Shown here: in pieces, positions 39,123-48,737 of the stretch
How the letters are laid out: each line of letters begins with the position of its first letter
How positions within the stretch are numbered: position 1 is the first letter of the stretch
Assembly: GCF_026262505.1 (NCBI RefSeq)
Contig: NC_067204.1
Span: 13,534,522-13,598,521 of the forward strand
Direction: 5' to 3'
Length of the DNA stretch: 64,000 nt
Source of the DNA: Trichomonas vaginalis G3
Taxonomy: Eukaryota > Parabasalia > Trichomonadida > Trichomonadidae
Position numbers and translations under genes: made by a program
The notes under the pieces: generated by a model
Database searches by the model: none
What the model saw: the letters and a program-made list of their open reading frames with translations, nothing else
Told to the model about the DNA's origin: nothing

Positions 39123-41100
39123 TTTTTGAGAATCAAATTATTGGTAATGTTAACAAATTTTTGAAAAGTTTACTTATTCAATAATATAAACCCTCAATTC
39201 AATGATTTGTAAACTTATGAAAAAGTGGAAATTAAATGAATTATCAATTTCGATAAAATATCGATGATAGTTTTAGGTTTTATTTTTGAAATAAATAGCT
39301 AACATTATATTCATACCTATGCTCGATAAAGTATTCAAATCAAACTTCACAAAAAATAAAATGTAGGCTTGAATTTGTTGGTTTGTGAGTGTGGCAGTGA
39401 AATAATTATGCAGTTCTAAATATGCAAAATGGAATTCCCCTCAAAATTTGTTATTTTTGTCAAATTATTGTTGGGTTAATGATTTTGCTCCAAATTTAGT
39501 ACATCTGTATACTTGGTGAGCTTATTTAAGCAGAAAAGAATCATTGATATTGTTTAATTTCGATATTTTGTTCTTAATTTTGTTTGTATCATGAAAATAC
39601 TCTAGATAACTTTATCACTTCTTTTATCTTCACAGATATAGCACATATTAAACTTAATAAGGTTAAAATATGATAAAAACTTTGAGAATATATCATAATA
39701 AGATATTAAATGATAAGTAATATCTAATTTCATGTAAATTCTTTGAAAAAGCCTATTTCGAAATTTCAAAAAAAAATTCAAAATTTTAATTTTTCAAAGA
39801 ACTTTCTTAGTTATTTCTTTGATTTTTAAAGTTTTAGAAAAAATTTAGAAGATAAAACACTTCATATTTTAATTACTTTGCAGATCTTTCATTGCATTTA
39901 CAGCTTTAAGATAATAATACCCTCAATTTTTAACTTTTGCAACTCCAAAAAACAGGTGTTTTTCCAGAACTACCATCTAGGATGAGTCCTAGGAGCTATA
40001 ATTCTAGGGTTAGATGATACCCACTTAGTACTTTTATTTGTATATGTTTGAATGGAATTTGGTGAGGGGTCATGAAATTCGTATCTAATTTGCTATCATC
40101 TAAGCTGGTAAAAGTTAGAGAAAACTATTTACTGGTTGTATATTACAAATATACCTTGTAATAGAAAATATAAGTGTTTGTGATTTAAATTCGCTCAATT
40201 AGCTCGAAAATTTGTTTTATATCCATGACAAACTAACACAATCCTATTTATGTGATTGACAATCTGTTCCCAAAATATATCAGCATGAATATATATATAT
40301 TGATATTATTTGCAATTTCATCATTAAATAGTACTTTTTTTTCTATTTTTAATTTAGAAATAGTATATTTATATGATAGCGACACAATATTTTAATTAAA
40401 AAATATATGTTATCGATCATCACACTCAAATTGAATTTCAAAAATTTTAGAATTTTTCAATTTCAATATTGAAAATATATTTCTTATATCATAGCGATTC
40501 ATGTTATAATAATATGGAGAAAAATATTGTTTTAAATCTAAAATTTAAAATGAATGATTGGGCATTACATTAATCCAATTTATTGTTTATTTGTTAATCT
40601 AGTGGAAACAATTAATATTTTGGAGAAACAAAAATTTGAAATTTGAAATTTTGAAAAAAATGCATGAATCGGTAATTAAACATTGATTTATTAATTTATT
40701 AGCCATGCTTTTGATGTTGGTCTTATTCTTAAGCCGATTTAAAGAATTAATTTTTCCAAATCGTGTTTGACATTAACACATATAGATATATCAGGAAAAA
40801 AGGTATCACTTATCAAGTTATTGGTTTTTATGTATCTCCTAACTTTACCTCGTTCTGAATACAATTCTAGTTAACGAATTTTAAATAACTATATGAAGAA
40901 TACATCATTTTGGTTTTATTATTATTAAAATGATATATATTAGCTATGTATATGCTTGTAAGAATATTATTCCGTGAATTGGAAACAGAAAAAATAAATT
41001 TAGACAGAAAATGCATATCTTTAAAAAATAATATGAAATTTAGCTTTGATATTATTATCCGATAAAATATGCATGATAATTACTCCGCAAATAAAATTTA
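39123..41100. other. 2 kb gene-free region, very AT-rich
   Basis: No frame of interest on either strand. 39,918-39,944 matches, inverted and with one mismatch, 44,747-44,773. The rest is A/T runs with no clear structure. Confidence 0.5.
39918..39944 (+). repeat. Left member of a 27-bp inverted pair
   Basis: It begins TACCCTCAATTTTT and ends ACTTTTGCAACT; the inverted partner is at 44,747-44,773, 4.8 kb away, 26 of 27 bases matching. These may be the ends of one larger element enclosing the foldback, or two independent dispersed repeats. Confidence 0.6.
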
Positions 41101-41360
41101 GGAAGCAAGTTGTGACGGTTTGGGCGGTTTTCAATGGCCCACAAGGAAGGAAGTATCGTTTTATCAGGCAACAAGAGGTCTTGAAATGAGTAAAGGACTG
41201 ATCACCCTTGAAAGGTTCAAACTTGCTTGCGCGCCGCAGTCTTAAAAATGATATGTTTCACTTCTGGTCGAAAATTTCAACCTCTATGACAGTTGTTGGA
41301 TGAACAATTGTGTAGCGGGATGAAATCTGAGTGCGGCCTGGGGCTGCAGCATCAATCTTC

Positions 41361-41563
41361 CCGGCATCTTTACCGCAATCATCTCTTAGATTGCACACAA
41401 AGTTGCGAACGAGCAGCTTTCTATGCGGTAAAGATGCCGGTAAAAGAGAGCCGTAGTGATTCTCTGCTGCAGCGTCAATCTTCCCGGCATCTTTACCGCA
41501 ATCATCTCTTAGATTGCACACAAAGTTGCGAACGAGCAGCTTTCTATGCGGTAAAGATGCCGG
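41361..41563. repeat. Two 123-bp tandem repeats, each a potential three-armed hairpin (family L)
   Basis: Copies lie at 41,361 and 41,484 (period 123). In the first copy the outer stem is CCGGCATCTTTACCGCA (41,361-41,377) with its exact complement at 41,424-41,440. Inside are GCAATC/GATTGC (41,375-41,380 with 41,389-41,394) and AAAGTTGC/GCAGCTTT (41,399-41,406 with 41,413-41,420; one G-T pair). The second copy is the same over the folded part. GC content is far above the surroundings. Overlapping frames exist on both strands but only because the unit lacks stops. Confidence 0.85.
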
Positions 41564-41644
41564 AAAGAGAGAGTCGATGTGAGGTTCTTTTCGAGGTCTC
41601 GTATAATGATAGAAAGTTCCGCATTCATAACTTGAACGCGGAAG

Positions 41645-42999
41645 TTTGACCGACAAGAGTGTATTGTGCACTCTTGTCGGTCGCAGTGTCTCATTCTGGG
41701 AGACATTGCCTCTGCATGTATCCCAGAATGGAACAATCTTTTGCAATCAGAATGTGATTGCAAAACTTTGACCGACAAGAGTGTATTGTGCATCCACCTT
41801 TGTCAATTAACTATGTTTTATAGAGACATCCCCTCACACATATTTTTTCTAATATAATTTTACCTTTTTAATATTTATTTTTTATTTTTTGTGCTTTATA
41901 TAACTTATGGTGTGTACCGAACTATCTTACAGACTCTACTGAGCTATTTCCACATATAAACATGTGACAATAACGCATACATACTCCCTTCGTATTCTGA
42001 TCTCATGACATATTATCGCAAAAACTATATTTATACAACACACCTCATAAAGTCTCATTTTAGCCCTATCTAAGCGTTCAAAACCTATTTTCCCAGCGTA
42101 ATCTGATTCTTCAGGCTCCGCTGATTCGATTTCTGCTGTCAGATCGTGAAAATATGCATCACATAACAAGATAAACCCAAATTACTTAACTTAATATTTT
42201 CCTTAAAATTTCGCTTCACGTTCATGCTCAAACAAAATCATTTTTGAAAAATCCAAATTTTTCAAAAAATGTATGAATTCAAAAGTTTTGATCATATCGA
42301 GTCATTACCCAATATTAATATTGTATTTTAGTTTTTGAGTTATTCATTTTATTATACGTATTATTCAGAAAATTAAATATATTTGTGAGGGGAAACGGAA
42401 GATATAATTAATATTCCCATAGCGAGGAATAGGAAATTTTAAGGAAAATATTAAGTTAAGTAATTTGGGTTTATCTTGTTATGTGATGCATATTTTCACG
42501 ATCTGACAGCAGAAATCGAATCAGCGGAGCCTGAAGAATCAGATTACGCGGGAAAATAGGTTTTGAACGCTTAGATAGGGCTAAAATGAGACTTTATGAG
42601 GTGTGTTGTATAAATATAGTTTTTGCGATAATATGTCATGAGATCAGAATACGAAGGGAGTATGTATGCGTTATTGTCACATGTTTATATGTGGAAATAG
42701 CTCAGTAGAGTCTGTAAGATAGTTCGGTACACACCATAAGTTATATAAAGCACAAAAAATAAAAAATAAATATTAAAAAGGTAAAATTATATTAGAAAAA
42801 ATATGTGTGAGGGGATGTCTCTATAAAACATAGTTAATTGACAAAGGTGGATGCACAATACACTCTTGTCGGTCAAAGTTTTGCAATCACATTCTGATTG
42901 CAAAAGATTGTTCCATTCTGGGATACATGCAGAGGCAATGTCTCCCAGAATGAGACACTGCGACCGACAAGAGTGCACAATACACTCTTGTCGGTCAAA
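41645..42999. mobile_element. Foldback-type long inverted repeat
   Basis: The left arm 41,645-42,212 and right arm 42,433-42,999 are inverted copies (568 and 567 bases), essentially identical with one single-base indel (GCTGGG against GCGGG) and few other changes. They are separated by 220 unique, non-coding, AT-rich bases (42,213-42,432). The outer end of the left arm has one hairpin unit, while the right side carries on into nearly five. Long inverted arms with a variable number of tandem units at the outer ends is the plan of foldback elements. No transposase frame is present, so it would be non-autonomous. No target duplication could be found by eye. Confidence 0.8.
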
Positions 43000-43441
43000 G
43001 TTTTGCAATCACATTCTGATTGCAAAAGATTGTTCCATTCTGGGATACATGCAGAGGCAATGTCTCCCAGAATGAGACACTGCAACCGACAAGAGTGCAC
43101 AATACACTCTTGTCGGTCAAAGTTTTGCAATCACATTCTGATTGCAAAAGATTGTTCCATTCTGGGATACATGCAGAGGCAATGTCTCCCAGAATGAGAC
43201 ACTGCAACCGACAAGAGTGCACAATACACTCTTGTCGGTCAAAGTTTTGCAATCACATTCTGATTGCAAAAGATTGTTCCATTCTGGGATACATGCAGAG
43301 GCAATGTCTCCCAGAATGAGACACTGCAACCGACAAGAGTGCACAATACACTCTTGTCGGTCAAAGTTTTGCAATCACATTCTGATTGCAAAAGATTGTT
43401 CCATTCTGGGATACATGCAGAGGCAATATCTCCCAGAATGA
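42861..43441. repeat. Array of 122-bp tandem repeats, each a potential three-armed hairpin (family R)
   Basis: Units start at 42,861, 42,983, 43,105, 43,227 and 43,349; the fifth stops at 43,441 after 93 bases. In the first unit the outer stem pairs CACTCTTGTCGG (42,861) with CCGACAAGAGTG (42,964-42,975), extending to 13-14 bp. Inside are TTTTGCAATCA/TGATTGCAAAA (42,879-42,889 with 42,895-42,905, 5-base loop) and CATTCTGGGA/TCCCAGAATG (42,914-42,923 with 42,943-42,952). Adjacent units are joined by a 7-base CACAATA, so the outer stem can also fold with the next unit. Units are almost identical (a few substitutions), implying recent amplification. One inverted unit lies in the left arm. Confidence 0.95.
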
Positions 43442-45132
43442 CATATTCATGCCAAAAGCAATATATTTCTTATTTAAATTTGCATAAACTCCAATTTTTT
43501 TTCAATCTTAATTAAATTTTTTTTCTACTTCTTTAATTCGTTTCATCTTTCTCATAGAATATCTATTCCTTTTACAGACATGAAATCACTAATCAGGCTT
43601 TTTCAATACTCATATATTTCATATAAATCATTGTTATTTTTTCTCTCATCGCATATTTTATTAAATTTACATATTTCCTCTCACATATCCCTCTTCACAT
43701 ATATTGAATCTCCACACTCATCTATTAGAACAATATATTTTCGCTTAATCTCATATTATTCATTAACAATCTTTCCTATTCTTATTTCTAGTTAATATAC
43801 CAATATATATATAGAATATATGCCGAATTACATATTCAGATATATTAAATTCAAGAAATTCTTCTAAAATTATTCTCCTATTCATAATAAAATCATATTT
43901 AGTCTCACATCACAATTCTCTCAGTTCTCCAATATCATGTCATATTGGTAACATCACATATATCTCTTATAATATCACTTTAATTTGTATTTTTTTATTT
44001 TAATTATATTTAATTAGTTCTACATTCTATTATTATAGAGGTTTGACAAATTCATCAATAGTTAAAATCGAAATCTATGCAGATCTTTGAATCTAATGAA
44101 AATTACATTTCGATATCTTTTTGCAAGCTTAATTTTTTGTATTATCTTAAAATACATTTAGTAATGTTATGTACATATTGAATTCAAATTATGACGCAGT
44201 ATTATGCAACTCATCTTGAGATTCACATTTCATTTTCACAATTATTGCATATATACATCAATAACATATTGTACTCATATATCTACACGACTCTAAACTC
44301 AATGACATCAAATAATGCTTGTAATATTTAAAATAATTTTTGCATTTTTGATTCTCAGCTTAACTTCTATAAATGTCACCAAAACATTTCATTCCTACCA
44401 AAAAATAATATATTAGTAATTAAGCGTTTATTATCATTGTTACTCACATCATATTAATTCATTTTTGTAATTTTTTAAATAAATGACTGGAATCATAAAC
44501 CCTATGTACCCATATCAACATGTTAAAATTTCAAAGTCTGAAACTTAGTATACATTGAGTTTCATGAAATCAGATAATCTCGTAGATTTCTTAAATATTA
44601 TATATTGCTGGCCAATAATGATGCAGCATGATTCTCCATCATATCAGCATTCTAAACATATCTTTATTTTGTCAATTGGCATAAATTAAGGGTGCTTTTC
44701 AGGCGATAAATGGTATTTTAGATACCTGGGTAGGGGGTCATGAAAAAGTTGCAAAAGTCAAAAATTGAGGGTATCTTATTTCAAGAATAAATTAATATCA
44801 ATTTTATAATATTTAATTTTCTCACTTAATATAATTATGTTTGCCGGGGAAAAACTCAATAATATTAGAATTTTCAAAGTATTTTTTTTGCAATTAATCA
44901 ATATTCCATAAATTTGGTCTTTTGATTAACTTTGTTATCTTTTAGAATACATGATGGCAACGTGTTTTCATCAAAATACCTTATTTTGCAAAAACGAATT
45001 GCCCTTATAAAACTGTTTTAGATTTATGTATATATTTTAGTGGTTAAGTAAAGTTGACTTTTTTATTGGCGAATCTCTCTGAATTTTTGAAATATTTACA
45101 TTTCGTACTTTTGAAATCAAAATTTATATTAA
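43442..45132. other. 1.7 kb gene-free region, first 1 kb poor in G on the plus strand
   Basis: From 43,442 to about 44,470 most 60-base lines have 1-3 G and many more C, an unusual strand bias. A 71-codon frame at 43,580 has random-looking, hydrophobic content and is not called. 44,747-44,773 is the inverted partner of 39,918-39,944. TCAAAATTTATATT at 45,117 is a likely initiator for the kinase. Confidence 0.55.
44747..44773 (-). repeat. Right member of the 27-bp inverted pair
   Basis: Inverted match to 39,918-39,944 with one mismatch. It is preceded by GGTAGGGGGTCATGA (from about 44,730); a similar GGTGAGGGGTCATGA lies in the same orientation at about 40,056. Confidence 0.6.
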
Positions 45133-46182
45133 ATGGATATGATTATTAATGGGAAATATAAAGTCTTGAAAAAGATCGGTGCGGGCAGTTTTGGTAAAAT
45201 ATTCTCAGGAGAGGAGACCGAAACTCATGAGCAAATTGCCGTAAAGTTTGAGGCAGTAAATACCGAAAATCCACAACTAGATATGGAGTCCAAACTTTAT
45301 ATGTACCTTAGCGGTTGCGTAAATATGCCAAAAATCAGGTATTTTGGCGTTGAAGGCAAAGAGAAAGTTATGGTTATGGATTTAATGAACAAATCACTTG
45401 AAGACCTCTTTGAGAAGTGCAAAAACAAATTATCACTCAAAACAGTTCTAATGATAATAGATCAGATGATATCATGCGTCGAATACATTCACAACAAAAA
45501 CTTTATTCATCAAGACATAAAACCAGAAAATTTTGTGATGGGAACAGGGAAAATGGAAAATCAAGTATTTATCATTGATTTTGGCCTTGCCAAACAATAC
45601 AGAGATATGAATTCGCACGAACATATTCCATATACCCAAGGAAAGAGTTTAACCGGAACAGCGCGATATGCTTCGATCAACCAGCTACGAGGTATTGAAT
45701 CATCTAGAAGAGATGACATGGAATCGCTTGGTTATGTCTGGATTTACTTTCTTAAAGGAAGTCTTCCATGGATGGGCATCCAAGCAAAAACAGATAAAGA
45801 AAAATACGAAAAAATAGCAAATATGAAAGAATCCGTCGATTTAAACGAGTTATGCAAAGGACTTCCAATAGAATTCATGAATTACATTACAGAAGTTAGA
45901 GCATTACGTTTTACAGAGACACCTAATTACTTCGCATATAAGTACATGTTCCGTGACCTTTTCATGAGGTTGGGATATACTTATGACTACAAATTCGATT
46001 GGAACAAACCAAAGCAAAAGATATCAACACCAAAGCTCTCCAGTGCCTACAAAACAACTCAGAAAGCACCACATACACTTCCAGCCTCAGGACACGTTAA
46101 AAGAAAATCTTCTATGATCGTTTCAAGTAATAACCACCAAGGCACCAAGGAAACACCAAGAAGAGTGAAGAAGAAAGAATAA
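45133..46182 (+). CDS. Casein kinase 1 family protein kinase
   Basis: The 349-residue protein has a CK1-type kinase domain over about 9-290: Gly loop IGAGSFGKIFSG, AVKFE (Lys), catalytic loop IHQDIKPENFVMG, IDFGLAKQY and the CK1 signature SLTGTARYASIN with RRDDMESLGY. The basic, Ser/Thr-rich tail (about 295-349) is low complexity. The catalytic loop has HQD where CK1 usually has HRD; the catalytic Asp and Asn and the DFG Asp are present, so activity is likely kept. CK1 phosphorylates pre-phosphorylated Ser/Thr substrates in traffic, division and repair. Trichomonas has many such kinases. Initiator TCAAAATTTATATT gives a 14-base leader. Confidence 0.94.
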   Translation: MDMIINGKYKVLKKIGAGSFGKIFSGEETETHEQIAVKFEAVNTENPQLDMESKLYMYLSGCVNMPKIRYFGVEGKEKVMVMDLMNKSLEDLFEKCKNKLSLKTVLMIIDQMISCVEYIHNKNFIHQDIKPENFVMGTGKMENQVFIIDFGLAKQYRDMNSHEHIPYTQGKSLTGTARYASINQLRGIESSRRDDMESLGYVWIYFLKGSLPWMGIQAKTDKEKYEKIANMKESVDLNELCKGLPIEFMNYITEVRALRFTETPNYFAYKYMFRDLFMRLGYTYDYKFDWNKPKQKISTPKLSSAYKTTQKAPHTLPASGHVKRKSSMIVSSNNHQGTKETPRRVKKKE

Positions 46183-46653
46183 TACTTAATTTCGGATGTT
46201 TATTATAGTAAATATTTTGTTTGTATTGATAATTACCATTTTTTTTGAGCGTTACATGCATTATTAACATACATCTAGTTATTTAATAGTTTTTGCACTA
46301 TTATAATTCCAAATAATTTGTGTCAATTGAAAATTTCATTCGATCAACCTCAAATGTAGAAGATTTCTACAATTTTAGCGAAATTAATATGAAAATTAAC
46401 AATACACTAATATTTTCGTATTTTTAGAATAAACTTATAATCAAAAATTTTCGAAATTTTTGGAAAACCCAAATCTACTAACCCTTACTGCATAAATATA
46501 TTTTATTTGGCAAGCAAATTCAATACAGCTTTGATTAAGCCGATCATCAACTGGTTTCATTTCAAAATCCCATTGTATCCATTTTGAATTAAAAACGATT
46601 GAATTTTTTTTTTGAGAAGTATTCAAACCTGAAAATTTTTGACGTATCATAAT
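46183..46653. other. Intergenic, nothing seen
   Basis: AT-rich. A 69-codon minus-strand frame (46,441-46,650) overlaps the next gene's initiator (TCATAATATG at 46,647) and is not called. Confidence 0.45.
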
Positions 46654-47154
46654 ATGAGTTTCTCTAATCGGATACCAAGCGGGGTAACTCTATGCTTAAC
46701 TCAGAAAAGAATCAATATGATTCTTACTGCAATACCACAAAGGGATTATTTCATGCAATATCTATCTTATTTTAAACAATTGCATGTAAAGGATTTAATT
46801 GTTGCCTCAGAGCCCGATCCAGAACTAGATTTCTTTGAAGCCAATCATATTAATGTTCATAGCATCCAATCAGAAGATGGTGCAGCTCCTTCTCAGAAGA
46901 TTATTGATTTATTTTGGAGCTTATTTACATCTCCAAAAAGAGGTCATAATGACTTCATTGCTGTTGCATGCAGAAGAGGATGTGGTGTTTCACCTGCATT
47001 AGCAGCAATAGCATTGATTAATAAAGGATATTCCCCTGAAGAAGCTCTAGAGCAGATGAGGAAATATAATCCACACTTCATTACCGAGCGCAAAAGAAGA
47101 TTTTTGCTAACGTATCAACCGACAATAGAAAAGAATGAATGCAGAATATCTTAG
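46654..47154 (+). CDS. PRL (PTP4A)-like dual-specificity phosphatase, probably inactive
   Basis: From ATG 46,654 (5 bases after the start of a TCATAATATG initiator) the protein has 166 residues, the PRL size. It follows PRL along its length: ILTAIPQRDYFMQYLSYFKQLHVKDLIVASEP, then SIQSEDGAAPSQKIIDLFWSL (PRL has [20 protein letters not shown]) and FIAVACRRGCGVSPALAAIALINKGYSPEEALEQMR. In the HCx5R loop the Cys is kept, but the His is Ala and the essential Arg is Val, so phosphate binding should be lost. The chain ends CRIS, a CaaX-like box as in PRLs. It is likely a membrane-anchored pseudophosphatase. Residual activity cannot be excluded without an assay. Confidence 0.8.
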   Translation: MSFSNRIPSGVTLCLTQKRINMILTAIPQRDYFMQYLSYFKQLHVKDLIVASEPDPELDFFEANHINVHSIQSEDGAAPSQKIIDLFWSLFTSPKRGHNDFIAVACRRGCGVSPALAAIALINKGYSPEEALEQMRKYNPHFITERKRRFLLTYQPTIEKNECRIS

Positions 47155-47526
47155 GAAATAAAATATATCTTGTTTGTAATATATTTTCAACGAACCCAAA
47201 TGCATTCTAGCAAAAATTGATTTTTAATCACATATATCGATCTATTTAAGGGAGTCTAAGCGTTATTTCCATAAATTCGTAATAGAAAATGATGAACTTT
47301 AATCCATTTCTATAATATTTTGTTCCAGCAAAATTACTTCCACTTTGTTTAATTGATCATACAGTTAAGACCTCGTTAAGGAAAGCGAATAATTATATAT
47401 TCTGAAAACTCAGTGAATAAATGCCATATTTATCGACAAAAAGTGAAATTTATCTAGAATATATAATAATTGACTACAAATCATATGAGGAATTCTTCGC
47501 CCTGAAAATTTTACGTTTAGAATTGC
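47155..47526. other. Intergenic, nothing seen
   Basis: AT-rich spacer without recognisable signal. Confidence 0.4.
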
Positions 47527-48294
47527 ATGGAGCAATGTGTGATATGTCTGGAAAACATGTCACAGGAGGTAGGAATAACAGATTGCCACCATAAATTCTG
47601 CAAAGCGTGCATTGAGAAATGGATTCAGCAATGCAGTGAGTGTCCACTATGCAGATCTCAAATCAAAAAAGTGCGCTTCTTCAAAAACTCATTTTATTCT
47701 GGAAAAGAAATAGATGTTGAGTTTAAGAAGCAACAGATGCCAGATTACGATGATATCTCAATGTTCATTGATGATAATCCTTCACCAACTCCAATCATTA
47801 TAGACTCCGATAGTGATGATGATTTTGAGATTATAGAGCAGCAGAGAAGAACTTCTACCAGAAATCAGCACTATGGGACAACATGGCAAAATGGTCATCG
47901 AATTTCATACAGAGAGCATGATAGCCCTGATCCATGCTCGGATGCATTGAGAACTATATCCAATGACATTAGAAAAAGGAACGAATTGAAGAAGCTCAAA
48001 TTGATTTCAGACAAAGCTTTTAATATGCTCCTTCAATTAGCGAAATCTTATGTCATGAATGGATTTGTGAATCAAAGTGATGCTTTCAATGCAGTTAATG
48101 AAGTTTGCAGTATCTTTAATGGTACTGATTTCGAAGAAAATGAAGAGTTTTATAAAAATATCAAGAAAACTCTCCAAAGGAAACTTATAGTTTCATGTGG
48201 TAGATCTAACTCATCAGGTGCATCTCTTCCGCAACCACCTGCAAAAAGGAAACTCATTCCTCTCTCGGAGATTAAGAACTCCGCCCCATATTAG
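47527..48294 (+). CDS. Topors-like RING finger E3 ligase with SUMO-interacting-type motifs
   Basis: Of 255 residues, 4-42 form a C3HC4 RING: Cys 4, 7, 20, His 22, Cys 25, 28, 39, 42 (CVICLENM, CHHKFCKAC, CPLC). The RING at the very N-terminus and its wording (HKFC..CIEKW...CPLC) resemble Topors. Residues 89-103, PIIIDSDSDDDFEII, hold a hydrophobic core followed by acidic Ser/Asp, a classical SUMO-interacting motif, and a second core, FEII. A helical region follows (about 160-235) and a basic tail. Topors ligates ubiquitin and SUMO in the nucleus; a SUMO-targeted ubiquitin ligase role is the best inference. Confidence 0.85.
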   Translation: MEQCVICLENMSQEVGITDCHHKFCKACIEKWIQQCSECPLCRSQIKKVRFFKNSFYSGKEIDVEFKKQQMPDYDDISMFIDDNPSPTPIIIDSDSDDDFEIIEQQRRTSTRNQHYGTTWQNGHRISYREHDSPDPCSDALRTISNDIRKRNELKKLKLISDKAFNMLLQLAKSYVMNGFVNQSDAFNAVNEVCSIFNGTDFEENEEFYKNIKKTLQRKLIVSCGRSNSSGASLPQPPAKRKLIPLSEIKNSAPY

Positions 48295-48737
48295 TTTATT
48301 GTTATAGATTGTTTGTAATAAGTATATAAATACATGATTATGCATAATACACATTATTTATTGTCTAATCAAATTGTTGCTCAACAAATTATTCTGAACT
48401 TCAATGTGGGAATACATTTTTAAAATTGCTTGCAAATACTCTTTATTATTCAGTTCATCTAAATCCGAAAAGGAAATCGAATTCTTGAAAATTAGTTTTG
48501 CAAAAGGTTTGAGAATACAGAACTTTATCCATATATCGTACGTACGTCAATGGAATTCAATAAACCGCTAAATTATATTCATCACCGTTCGATAAGGTTT
48601 TGAAAATATTGAAATTTACAATCCAAAAAGTGACAAACAGATAAAACCAACATTCATATAACAGTGCATTTATTTCAATTTTTAAAATTTCCAAAAAATA
48701 GCTGTTTAGCCGATGACAAAAATTTTAACAATCAAAT
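48295..48737. other. Intergenic, initiator-like sites only
   Basis: AT-rich. TCAAATATG runs into the next gene's ATG at 48,738. A TCACTTTTT in reverse orientation at about 48,628 has no gene to serve on that strand. Confidence 0.45.

Noticed and set aside
41361-43441. CRISPR array
   Set aside because: The repeated unit is continuous, with no variable spacers, and the genome is eukaryotic.
41258-43515. Overlapping frames of 60-160 codons on both strands in the repeat arrays
   Set aside because: They arise because the 122/123-base units contain no stops in some frames; mirrored frames on both strands and repeat-driven sequence argue against proteins.
43580-43795. 71-codon plus-strand frame
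   Set aside because: Starts with ATG but lies in the G-poor region and has random hydrophobic and Ser content.
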